NCBI GenBank assembly: GCA_963989385.1
Contig: OZ022506.1
Location: 67,281,434-67,345,433, forward strand
Length of the DNA: 64,000 bases
Source: Ctena decussata
Lineage: Eukaryota > Mollusca > Bivalvia > Lucinida > Lucinidae
Direction: 5' to 3'
Numbering within the stretch: the stretch's first letter is position 1; each line of letters begins with the position of its first letter. Below, one piece after another: positions 34,582-45,241 of the stretch. Both the position numbers and the translations under genes were made by a program. The notes under the pieces were generated by a model that was given only the letters and a program-made list of their open reading frames with translations, had not been told where the DNA came from and did not search any database.

Positions 34582-35835
34582 ACTGACCCGAAAAAGAAAT
34601 GTCCGTTCTATAAGGTTCTGCAACTTTTGAACCAGTAAAGTTGTCAGCCATAAGAAATAAAACAAAATATTTTACGGACGTCTGGCACACATAAGGTTGC
34701 AACCGGTTTGACCTTTCTCCTTACCAACAAGGTTTATCTAACCTAATGTGAAAAACAGCCTTTGTGATCCCCAACAGCATTTTATTCAACAAAACGTGAA
34801 ACGCTTTGCGTTAAATGAGGGCCAGAAACGTCGGCAAACAAAAAATCAACTTTTGTAAACAAAAACTGCTTATTAAATGAACGAGAAACCAGCCCAAATA
34901 TCTTCGATTTATGAAATTTCCTATAAATTGAATTAATAACGATTTAAGAACTTCAGTATCTCCATAACCATTCGTCATTTTGACACCGCTTTGCTCCAGT
35001 TGGATATTCTTGTGCAGATAATGACAACATGCATCAGAAAATCAAAATTAAGGCTGAAATCTGAAATCCGGGTTCATTAAACACCGTTTTAAATAACCCA
35101 GCCCTTACAAAAAAGTAATCGGGTGATTTTGTAACCAACTTTCTACCATGCTGAATAATGCTGATTTCAATGCTATTGGTGTCTAGAAATGAATCAATTT
35201 GAAGTAGTCCTTTGCCATTGACTTCCAAACTGATAGCCCGACAAGGTAATGTCTAGGTCTATCTACGCATTCTCGTGAGCGTGACAGATTTATGCCAGTG
35301 GTCGTGACAATTAGGAATGCATGTAGCACTCTTAAAATCTCAGTAGATTGTCTGCTCAGTGACTCTGGGATGTGCTGTGATGGATAAGACATGAAGGACA
35401 TATACGAGATATTGATTTTGTGACTTTCGAAATCAGAGTACTGGGGTCGTATTTGTAAAACCACTAAGTCGTTGCTATGTGGTTGCAAAGGCTAAATTTC
35501 TAGGAAGAAGATTCCCTACAACTATGAAATTTGCTCTAGAGGAACAGTCTGAAAAAGACTGTTCCTCTAGAGCAAATTTCATAGTTGTGGGGAATCTCCT
35601 TCATAGAAATTAGCCTTAGCAACACCATAGCAACCACTTTAGTCGTTTTATAAATACGGCCTCAGGTTCTTGCGGTGTTGTCATTGGCGCCAATGTTCAT
35701 TGAATGGATTTTCGTCTAGCGCGTACCATTGCTTAGTAATCGACGTTATTAAAGCAAAACATTTTGAATGAAATGTCTGCGTGCGTTTGGAATTAACAGA
35801 CACAAATAAAGCGGACGTTTCTTGTTTGTGTCAGT
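34582..35835. mobile_element. ACTGACAC-type DNA element, copy 2 (inverted relative to copy 1)
   Basis: The left end is ACTGACCCGAAAAAGAAATG and the right end is CGTTTCTTGTTTGTGTCAGT, with ATAT on both sides. Its body is the reverse complement of 1497-2550 (for example GGTTGCAACC and CTGGCACACATAAGG). It is about 200 bp longer than copy 1 because a second element (35441-35665) is nested in it. The frames at 34463-34702, 35034-35228 and 35183-35488 (-) belong to the element. Confidence 0.8.
35441..35665. mobile_element. Palindromic MITE, CTGGGGCCGTATTT family, nested copy
   Basis: The ends CTGGGGTCGTATTTGTAAAA and (inverted) CTGAGGCCGTATTTATAAAA continue as nearly complete palindromic arms, meeting at GGAACAGTCTGAAAAAGACTGTTCC-type sequence. 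Copy 1 of the host element (around 1660) lacks it, which serves as the empty site. Further copies: 50562-50777 and 60255-60467. Confidence 0.8.
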
Positions 35836-35959
35836 ATATATGTATAAATATGTTGTCGAAGTGAACCGTTTGGATGCACGCCGGTAATCCCTTTACTGTA
35901 CTGCGATGCTCTCTGATTGATAGGGATCAACGTATTTCAGCGACAATTTTTTTTTTTTT

Positions 35960-37606
35960 TTCTCTCGGCTTTAACCGTATAACCAAAGTATTGACCTACA
36001 TTTTAAGTATTTCATTGGCCAATATAAATACATCCGGGATTTTGATGTAAGTAACCTTACTTTCGCTTTCTCATTCTACTTTCAGTTTCATTTGACTGTT
36101 GGCCTGTTGGACTATAAACCGTGACGTGATGAATCTAGATATATTTCGGTCCAAAAGAACGTTTCGCCTGTTATGTCGCTCATGTAAAATATAAAACCAA
36201 CAAAATAACTTGACACAGAAATCGAAGACGAAATTAAGTAATTGTTGCTGGCTTAGTTGTTGATGTTGTGTTGGAACTGTGACACTTTAAGGTTATATAC
36301 TCATAAGCAAAAATAACGCATATTTTTCTTTTTGGTATTTTTTGTCAAAACAAAAATCTGCTGAAATTGGCAAAACAGGGAAGATATTACCAACGCATGG
36401 AGTACACTTCGTCGCAAACTTGTTGAAATTTTATTTGTTTATTCATGCGTAACGAAAGCGTAAAAAATCAATGGGTCAATATCAAAATTCACAAATACTG
36501 ATCAGTTAACTCAGTGTCTTGAACTGAGTTGTGCCTGGCTCCAAAAATAATGCCCCCTTTATCTAGGACGCTACAATGTCTCAGAAACATCATCAAGAAT
36601 TTTCAGCATTGGTTACTCGTTACAAACAAAGTTATGCCCCTTTATGCAAATCCCGTAAAGTAGGCAAGTTATGTGATAGGAAAAGAAGATTTTTCAGCAA
36701 ACCGAATTGGAAATGGATTCTAATTCGGGCTAAATAAAAGGGTAAGTGGTCACAATCAATTAGAATATGTAACAAAGGCAAGTAACTATGTACGTCATTC
36801 CAATAATGCAACCACAGATTGAACTTTTGGGTGGTAGAGCCTTGAAATCACTCGGCAAAATTGAATGAAAATCATACAGCATCTTTATCATAAAGGGCAG
36901 TCTATGGTAAGCGAATCGAAAGACAAGATTATTTCCAGCAAAACATTTTTATCGGCTTTTAAATTTTGTAACTAAAATCGGAAGTGAGCAAAATACGTGC
37001 TCATTGAAACCAAAATTTGTTTTAAACGGGTCCTTTACTCATAGCCTTACTCATTCTGAATCCCAAATTACCAGATTTTTCTAATAATATGATGATTCAG
37101 ACGAATTTCAAAAACTTCGAAAAAATTTGAAAAATGCAGATTTTTGCATGTGCGATTTAACTGTATAAGAACCATTTTTTTTTTAAGTTTTATACCGTTT
37201 TCCGGTTGGTTACATCATGCTGAACTCACGTGCAGCAAAATCATATTGATGATTTATTTTTTGCCATTGTGAGCCAGACTCTTGTGATTTTTGCCTATTT
37301 GACAAAAATCTTCTTATCTTTTTCGAAGAATTGCACTGTGACAAATATATGCTGCAGAACTTATTGCCACGTATAGGCAAAATCCCAGTACTAAGTTAAA
37401 AGTAAAATATGATTACATTTAATGAGGCAAAACAAGACACTAAAAATGTGTTCTTTTGCTGTTAGTGGCCAGTCCTCATTGTTATGTGCAATACAGACAG
37501 ACCCTAATTAAAATTCAACAGCATTTCCGAAATCGAAACCCCAACACCAACAACAAATATGCATATCAACATGCGCATCCGTACAATCTGATCAGCACAT
37601 TCGATA
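35960..37606. repeat. Right arm of the large inverted repeat, interrupted
   Basis: Reverse-complement match to 31208-31738. The match stops at about 36302 (TTAAGGTTATAT) and resumes at about 37471 (GTCCTCATTGTTATGTGC), so roughly 1.17 kb is inserted in this arm. Confidence 0.7.
36303..37470. mobile_element. Probable non-autonomous DNA element inserted in the repeat arm
   Basis: The region is absent from the other arm. The left end ACTCATAAGCAAAAATAACG and the inverted right end ACTAACAGCAAAAGAACACA are similar, suggesting imperfect terminal inverted repeats. The interior is AT-rich and has no coding frame. Exact borders and target duplication are not resolved. Confidence 0.5.
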
Positions 37607-37900
37607 ACTTGACTCGTACGTATTAAATACACACCTCTAATTAATCTAAGCCAATTATCTTTTTTTTTTTATTAAAAAAAGACATTTCTTGCTTATTATT
37701 CTATCATGGATGCTGTTGTACTTTAAACAAGACTTCTGAAGACAGATTCTGAATATTGCCTGGAATAGACCTGTGTGAAACGAAGATGGGGCTCAAGACC
37801 TTTGCCCGAGCACCTTATCAGCTTTACACCGAATACCAAGTAGGGTTTCTGCTGTTCAAAGCATCTTAACGAAGCCGTTAGTCAAGGATTCTTTATTAAC

Positions 37901-38103
37901 CCTTAATGCGCCAAAAAGCAGACGACAAAATTAACGTCTGCAGAATTTCAAAAAAAAAGTTTCATCCAAGCAATACCATATTGAGAAATTGAACACTAGA
38001 GGGCAAATAGTGTAGATTCAGATGAGGTGGCTCATTATGAGCCACCTCATCTGGATCTACACTGTTTGCCAATGCAACATTTTAATGTTTGGCGCTTAAA
38101 GGG
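37901..38103. mobile_element. MITE of the GCAGACGACAAAAT family, copy 2, with TTAA target duplication
   Basis: CCCTTAATGCGCCA and TGGCGCTTAAAGGG form the ends, flanked by TTAA at 37897-37900 and 38104-38107. The centre is a hairpin GATGAGGTGGCTCA-TTA-TGAGCCACCTCATC. TTAA duplication is typical of piggyBac-like and some PIF/Harbinger-like elements; the family is not assigned. Confidence 0.8.
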
Positions 38104-38285
38104 TTAAGTCTTTTAGCACTCATAAAATCAAGTGGGCTAATATGTTTTGCTGAAAAAAGAGCGAAGTTGACGACAACAAGAATTTCAATAGAACTGATGC
38201 CCTGATCATTTCCATGGAACAAATTTGGCAATTTTCGAATTTTCTGAATTTTTAGTCATTTTTCTAGGAGTCTATAAAATCACAT

Positions 38286-38472
38286 AAAACTAAGATCAAA
38301 GTGATCCTTTCAAATGCATCACCCTTGTAAGACATTCGGTTCATAGACAAAATGGTCGTTTTTTATTGGGATCGAAATAAAACTAAGTTCAAAGTGATCC
38401 TTCCAAATGCATCGCCCTTTTAAGACATTCGGTTTCATAGACAAAATGGCCGTTTTAATTGTGGTTGAAATT
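38286..38472. repeat. 93-bp tandem duplication
   Basis: AAAACTAAGATCAAAGTGAT at 38286 recurs as AAAACTAAGTTCAAAGTGAT at 38379. The two units share the CCAAATGCATC and TAAGACATTCGGTT blocks. Short frames here are repeat translations. Confidence 0.8.
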
Positions 38473-39033
38473 TTCATGATTTTCACCCGCTTGACAAATT
38501 TCATTTTTTTTTTTTTTTACCAAATTCTATTTTTACGAAAAAAAATCTTTGGACATGGGCAGGATTGGTATTGGAACAAAATTTGTGCTGTCACTAACGT
38601 CGACCCTCTTTAAAAGTTGGAGAATTAATAGGAAATTTCATGTCTTGGTCGAGCGACTTAAGTGGGCATGCGTTGCACTGTCGTCTATGGAAAAATCATT
38701 AGGTTCTCCTTTAAATATTTTTAGTAGTGCTGTATGTGGGGAATTCGAATTATTTATATGCCCGAAACTCATAGTAAGGTCTGATGCAGCTAAAATAAAA
38801 AGTAGAAACTTATGAGCATTTAAATAGATACTCGAATTAGAGAGTAAAAGCACACAGTTTTAGGAGACCTTTATAAAATAGCCATTGAACATTACCAGTA
38901 AGTAGTGAACAGTAGACAATATGCAATTCGGAGTAAGCGGACGCTCGTACGCGTATGCAGGGTTTAGGTTTCAGTACGACAGTACCCAGCAAACAGAATA
39001 CATGAGAGATCGAAAATGGAATTCCGTAGTTTT
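38473..39033. other. No gene seen
   Basis: A T-run at about 38505-38520 is followed by AT-rich spacer. Short frames at 38549-38815 and 38638-38853 overlap on opposite strands and have no domain. Confidence 0.4.
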
Positions 39034-40323
39034 TAGCTCGCCTGAACGAAAGTTCAGGAAGAGCTATTGTTGTCACCTTGGCGTCGGCGTCAGCGTCAGC
39101 GTCCGCGTCGGCGTCCGGATTGGATGTTTTGGTTAAAGTTTTTTAAAGACCTATATCTCCTAAACCCATGGATTGATTCTTTTGATACTTGCACTGTAGT
39201 TAGATATTGGTCAAAAGTTTAACAGGGTACCACCCCCACCCCACTCAGTGACCTTGATGTCAAGGTCATGGACTTAGAAAATTGAGAGTTTTTTGGACTG
39301 GATGTTTTGGTTAAAGTTTTTTAAAGCTCTATATCTTCTTAACCCATAGATGGATTCCTTTGATACTTGCACTGTAGGTAGATATTGGTCTAAAGTTTTC
39401 CAAGATATTACCCCCACCCCTCAGTGACCTTGGTGTCAAGGTCATGGACTTAGAAAATTGTCTTTTTATCGATTGATTGTTTTGGTTAAAGTTTTTTAAA
39501 GACCCATATCTCCTGAACCCATAAATGAATTCTTTTGATATTTGCACTGTAGTTAGATATTAGTTCAAAGTTTTAAAGAGTACTACCCCAACCCCGCTCA
39601 GTGACCTTGATGTCAAGGTCAGGGACTTAGGAAATTTTTGTCTTTATTAAAACTTTAAAGACCCATATCTCCTGAACCCATGAATGAACTCTTTTGATAC
39701 TTGCACTGTAGTTAGATATTAGTTCAAAGTTTTACTGTGTACTACCCCAAGCCCGCTCAGTGATCTTGATGTCAAGGTCACGGACTTAGGAAATTTTTGT
39801 CTTTATTAAAGTTTTCTAATTTCATACTGATTCATAATGCTTGGCAGAGATATAGTTTACACTGGAACTGACGTTAGACACTTTTTTGAGTTTTTACAAA
39901 ATACTATATACTTACCCCATTGGATGACCTTTAAGTCGAGGTCATCGACTTAGAATTTTGTCTTAAAGATTTTGGTTAAAGTTTTATATTTATGAAGACA
40001 TAATTTCACAGTGCCACTATGGACTCAGTTGATACTAATACTTGGACTGATGTTAGATAATGGTTCAGGGTTTTGATACATCCTGCCTCCCCCTCCCCCC
40101 ACCCCCTACCTAAGGTTCTTTGACCTTAAGCTCATGTGGCCTTTTTTTATTTTAATTTTATTTTAACACTTATTTCTGAGATAGCTTTTGTTTATAAACG
40201 TGTTGTCATTATGGACATGCTTGCCTGAAGTTTTATGCCTAGCAATCCACACCACCATAGTGACTGTGTGATGGGCAAGCACCAATTCAGGCGAGCTATG
40301 CTGTCAGGCGACAGCTCTTGTTG
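39034..40323. mobile_element. Interspersed repeat with internal 175-bp tandem units (Helitron-like ends possible)
   Basis: It starts AGCTCGCCTGAACGAAAGTT with an immediate hairpin (CCTGAAC-GAAA-GTTCAGG), followed by GTC-GCGTC iterations. Units beginning GTTTTGGTTAAAGTTTTTTA occur at about 39126, 39304 and 39479, with diverged ones after. Each ends in a palindrome TGACCTTGATGTCAAGGTCA or a close variant. The right end has GCTGTC-AGGC-GACAGC followed by TCTTGTT. A 3'-terminal hairpin recalls Helitrons, but the expected CTRR end is absent, so the class is open. Confidence 0.6.
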
Positions 40324-40389
40324 GTTCGGTTGCCAAGATGACTAATGATGATTTTATCACTTTATTCAGATCTCATCAATACATGATAA

Positions 40390-40490
40390 TAAGCTGCGAC
40401 ACGACAAAACCAACATCTGTCCAGTCTGATCAGAGTCTTCGCTGTGCGCTGAAAGGCTAACTCTGGATCTAGGCTACCTCCATAATTCAT
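40390..40490. mobile_element. Truncated foldback element, GAGCCGCGACACGAC family
   Basis: AGCTGCGACACGACAAAACC and AGAGTCTTCGCTGTGCG plus CTACCTCCAT match one arm and part of the core of the family. The other arm is missing. Confidence 0.65.
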
Positions 40491-40501
40491 TTAAGGATGA
40501 T

Positions 40502-41449
40502 ATGAATTTCATTTTCTGGTGTTTATCGAAGTATAAACAACACTGGGTCGAGTGCAAAGTAAGTGAACCCCAAGGGTTCAAGTAAACTTTGCTAGCGACC
40601 CAATGTAGTTTAAACTTCGATATAAACACCAGAAAAATTAAGTTTATTGTTTATATTTACATTCTTTTCTAGCTATTTATTGACCACAAATTTGCGTTAG
40701 GGGCTACAGTTGAAGCAGAAAAAACATTTATACGCAATTTTTCTGCTAACAATGGAACAGCGTCAACGACGTCATAACGTTGCCTACGTCCAATCACATT
40801 GAAGAAAACCATGGTTTATTTTGACGTCGCTTAGCCTCATCTAACGTCGCGTGAACCGTTCTAGTTATTTAAGGAATGAATTTCATTTTTCTGATGTTTA
40901 TCGAAGTATAAACTACATTGGGTCGTGTGCAAAATAAGTGAGCCCCGAAGGGGTTCATGTAAACTTTGCTAGCGATCGACCCAATGTAGCTTTTACTTTG
41001 ATAAACACCAGAGCCCAGTTGTTCAAAGCATCGTTAGGCTAACGAGCTCGTTAAGAGCTCAACTCGTTAAGTGTTTTACGCCTTTATAGCCAAATACACT
41101 GATGTTTTTGTCGAAAATATGTGAGAAGCTTCTCACATTTTTTTCAACAAAAAATATTTGAATTATTGACGTTTGAAATTTTAACGTCACGTTAACTAAC
41201 GACGTCGTTAGTTTTGAACAACTGGGCCCAGAAAAATTAAGTTCATTGCTTATATTTACATTCTCTTGTATCTTTTAATTGACCACAAATTTGCATTTGG
41301 GCTACAGTTGAAGCTTAAAGATATTTATACACAGTCTTTCTGCTAATAGTGGAACAGCGTCAACGACGACATAACGTCGCCTATGTCCAATCAGATGGAA
41401 GAGAACCATGTTTTTGACGTCACGTACTGTCGCGTGAACCAATGTAGTT
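40502..41449. repeat. Two tandem copies of a self-complementary repeat
   Basis: GAATTTCATTTTCTGGTGTT begins at 40508 and a close variant at 40876. Within each copy CTGGTGTTTATCGAAGTATA pairs with sequence ending TTCGATATAAACACCAG about 130 bp on, with GGGTCG/CGACCC inside. The second copy is interrupted by the MITE at 41013-41227. Confidence 0.7.
41013..41227. mobile_element. MITE with GCCCAGTTGTTCAAAGC ends and CCAGA target duplication
   Basis: GCCCAGTTGTTCAAAGC and the inverted GCCCAGTTGTTCAAAAC form the ends, with CTAACGA motifs inside. CCAGA lies on both sides (41008-41012, 41228-41232). The neighbouring repeat copy reads AACACCAGAAAAATTAAG straight through at about 40625, providing the uninterrupted site. 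Confidence 0.85.
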
Positions 41450-41597
41450 ATTGAAGTATAAACTACGTTACATTCTAATGGTTTACCATAGGGACTTTCA
41501 ATAAATGCACTGAGAATGTAAATATTGAAGTATAAACTACATAACATTTTAATGGTTTACCATAGGGCTTTTCAATAAATGCACTGAGAATGTAAAT
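41450..41597. repeat. 74-bp tandem duplication
   Basis: ATTGAAGTATAAACTAC starts at 41450 and 41524. Both units continue with TAATGGTTTACCATAGGG and AATAAATGCACTGAGAATGT. Confidence 0.9.
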
Positions 41598-41599
41598 AT

Positions 41600-42343
41600 T
41601 TATGGATATCCAAAATTTGATTTATGTACATGTGTTTATCCAAAAACATTGAATATCCTAAATTATTCTGGATATTCATAATTCGATTTTTTGATAGCCA
41701 AATATCCACAAATTTGGTTGTCTAATTTGGATATCCATTATTCGTTTTATGGATATCTATGGGGTGCCGTTTTACTATTCATTCACTTTTTATGGATATC
41801 CAACTATCGATTTTTGAACATCCATAATCCGATTAACAGTTATCTAATATTCATCTTCAGGTCGTGGTATCCAAAAATTGAATAATGGATATGTAAATGT
41901 CGAACTATGGATACCCAATGTTACATATCAGTTAACTTAGATGGATATTGCATCTACATAAATCAAATTGCGGATGTCAATAGATAAAATCATATGGATA
42001 TCCATAATCAAACAAAATATTGGATACCTTAAATTCAAATTATGGATATCAATAAATCGAATTATAGATATGCAGACAGCAGGTGCTCAGTAACATAGGA
42101 TTGCGTTTTACTAATTATTTTTAATTTTTGGATATCCATAATTTGATATTTGGATATCCATTATTAGGTTTATTCATATCCAATAGTCATTTTTAATTTG
42201 ATTTTAGGATTATCCCTTATGAATATCAGTAATTTGATATTTGGATAATCATTAAAAGTTTTAAGATATAACAAAATCAAGATGAATATTGGATATCCAT
42301 AAACAGAGTTATAGATATCCGAAATTCGAATTATGGATATTTA
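41600..42343. repeat. Degenerate array of ATGGATATCCATAATTCGAT-type units
   Basis: The palindromic core GGATATCC recurs many times with spacings of roughly 20-45 bp on one strand, separated by AATTCGAT/AATTTGAT. Units are too diverged to fix a single period. Related sequence occurs at 48113 and 56272, next to the right end of the following repeat family. No gene. Confidence 0.75.
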
Positions 42344-43087
42344 GCTCACCTGAGCCGAAAGCTCCAGAGGAGCTTAGTATAGGCAGGCTCTATCGTCATC
42401 CACCGTTTTCCGTTGTCCGTCTACAGTCTCAAATGACCTCTCCTCTGAAAGGTTACCAAATTTCATAAAATGCCTCCAGAGCTTGTGGAAACGAAATATT
42501 GTTCAAATGATCTAGGTCACATGATCAACATGGCCGCCACGCCCATATATGGTAAAAACCTTTAAATTTTCTATACCAATGACCTTATAACTTGATATGT
42601 AGCATTTGGTGCTCCAATGCTATCAAGATTGTTCAAATGATGGACTTGGGTTGACCCTGACTTTTGTTATGGCAAGGTATAATTTGCTTTCTGGTGCTTT
42701 AATATAGGGAAATGCTGTGACATAAGAGTTCATGGAGATTATTGAAGATTTTGGCTACAAAAACCCTGGTATATACAGATATCTAAATGAGTACAGCTTG
42801 AGTTGTGAGTATAAGAGGTCAAGGTCATTATCTGACCTTTGACCAAGGTCTCTCATATTTCGACAATTTCAAAAAGTCTTCAAAACCACTGAGCCAATCG
42901 TAACCGAATTTCATATAGAGCCTCACAGGCTTACGGGAACGAAAATTTGTTTAAGCGGTCAAGGTCACATGACCAACATGGCCGCCACGCCCATATATGG
43001 TGAAAGCCATCAAAACTCTATTTCTCCAGAATCATGGACGGATGGCCTTGATACTTGGTATATAGCATCGAGAACTACCAAGATTTA

Positions 43088-45241
43088 GTTATTCATTTTA
43101 TTTACACAATATTTTAAGAGGGTGACACATTTTAGCTAAAATAGCCATTCTACCAAGTTGCCCTTTACAAACATGATACATACATATACAATGGAACACA
43201 AACATATTTACAGAATAAAAGAGCACAAATATTCCTCAAACTTATATATACATAAACATCAGACATTCATTCTAAAAATGCAGTTGTTAGTTAAAATTAA
43301 GACATCAAGCAAATGATATATACCTTATATACCTTACCTTATATACCTTATGCCACACCCCTATCTAGAATGTGGCCCAGGGATTAATAGAGACTGGCTC
43401 ATTGAAACCCCATATATTTCCTTTAAGTACAAATCGAGTAAGTTCTTGAAGTTATTCACTGATGTCGCTTGTACCACTTTGTCAGGGAGTTGATTCCAGC
43501 TGTTGATAATGCGCTGAGTGTAGAAACACTTCCTACAATTTAATCTAGATCTTGGTTCAACTAATTTGAGAGAATGTCCCCTTGTTCGATCCTGAGAGTG
43601 CTGAGTAAAAAGTTCACTTTTATCAAACCCCTCTCTGTCAGATAGAATTTTAAAGGTTTCTATTAAATCTCCTCGATGTCGCCTTAATTCAAGGGTTGTT
43701 AAATTACACTGCTTGAGTCTTTCAAAATATGACTTTTCTTCTAGCCCTTCAATCATCCTTGTAGCTCGGCGCTGTACCCTTTCAATAAGATTGATGTCTT
43801 TTACATAATGGGGATTCCACACTTGTATACAATACTCAATGTTAGGTCTAACAAGGCTTTTATACAGCTGTATTATGGTATTTTTGTCTCTAACAACAAA
43901 ATGTCTACTGGTCATCCCTAGAACCTGGTTAGCCTTTTTAACTGCCTCTGAACACTGTTTGGAACTTTTTAATTCTGTTGTTATATGTAGACCAAGATCC
44001 TTTTCAGTACTGTCAGAGAGTAACACTTCATTCATATGGTACTTAAAAATAGGGTTGTTAAATCCAAAATGTAGAACTTTGTGCATTTCTTGACATTGAA
44101 CAACATTTCCCAATCATCACTCCACTCACAGAGGTTTTCAATATCTTGCTGTAGAATGTAATAATCCTCTTCAGTTTTAAGTTCTCTATACACTTTAGAG
44201 TCATCTGCAATTTTTTTAAGTTTACTCTGAATAACTGTATCAATGTCATTTATAAAAATTACAAACAAAATTGGCCCTAGCACAGAGCCCTGAGGTACAC
44301 CGCTTAAAACAGGCTGATCAGTAGAAGCAATACCGTCAAGGACAACCTTCTGCATTCTGTTGCTCAACCAATCCTGGATCCAATTTTTAATATTCCATGA
44401 AATTCCAAGTGCTTCTATCTTTTTACATAGTCGTAGATAAGGGACCTTATCAAAGGCCTTAGAAAAGTCCAAATATATTGTGTCCAGTGGATTTCCGTTA
44501 TCTATGGCACTAGTAACTTCCTCCAAAAACAAGAGAAGATTGGTAAGGCAAGACCGTCCCTCAGTAAAACCATGCTGACTGTCAATAATTAAATTATGCC
44601 TTTTCAGATGATTGCGAATCTCATCCCGCAAAATTGATTCCATGCACTTCCCTACCAATGATGTTAATGATATGGGCCTGTAATTACCAGAGTCACTCTT
44701 AGTTCCTTTTTTGAAAATAGGCGATACATAAGCCGTTTTCCAATCACATGTTACAGAGCACTGAGATAAACTCTGATTAAACAACAGAGATAGCGGAGTG
44801 GAAATAAATTCACATAAGTCCTTTCAAATGTTGGAACCAAATTCGTCTGGGCCTGGAGCTTTATTAGGCTTAAGTTTCAGCAAATGCTTATGCACTATTT
44901 CAGGTGTAATCACACAGTTAGTTAGTTTATCTCCATCATCACCCGTGAAGAAATTAACGTAAACGTTGCCGCAAAAAAAAATTCAGTGTCTCAGCCATAA
45001 ATGGTTTTTCTGAAGAAGTCCGACCGTTACTATCTCTGAGGGGACAAATATCATCCTTCACTTGCCTTTTGGATTTCACATATTTGTAAAACGATTTTGG
45101 GTCCACTTTTATGTTACTGGCCACTTTCTTCTCAAATTTTTGCACAGAGTCTTTCAATAGTTGCTTCACATGCAACTCAGCATCCTTGTACTTAATATAC
45201 ATACTTAGTTCACGGGTAACCTTAAAATTTCTCCATAGCCT
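43088..45241 (-). mobile_element. CR1-like LINE, 5'-truncated and disrupted
   Basis: The - strand carries an ORF2 remnant from the linker through the reverse transcriptase to the C-terminal region. A 3' untranslated part follows, ending with AAATAAAATGAATAACT near 43088-43110. There is no endonuclease domain, so the copy is 5'-truncated. It interrupts the repeat at 42344-48112. Confidence 0.8.
43361..45202 (-). pseudogene. CR1-like LINE reverse transcriptase, broken by a stop and frameshifts
   Basis: Three pieces read 5' to 3' on the - strand. 45202-44954 is the linker with DPKSFYKYVKSKRQ. 44784-44032 is the RT with FKKGTKSDSGNYRPISLTSL, LDFSKAFDKVP, SGVPQGSVLGPILF and ADDSKVY. 44113-43361 is the C-terminal region with KVLHFGFNNP, EKDLGLHI, LVRPNIEYCIQVWNP and RRHRGDLIETFKI. 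Between the first two, KLKPNKAPGPDEFGSNI is followed by TGA near 44826. The second and third overlap in different frames, so a frameshift lies near 44088. The residue composition is typical of CR1-group elements, by memory of the family. Confidence 0.8.

Noticed and set aside
39034..40323. Firm Helitron assignment
   Set aside because: A terminal hairpin is present but the expected 5' TC and 3' CTRR ends are not clear, and no Rep/helicase sequence exists in the window.
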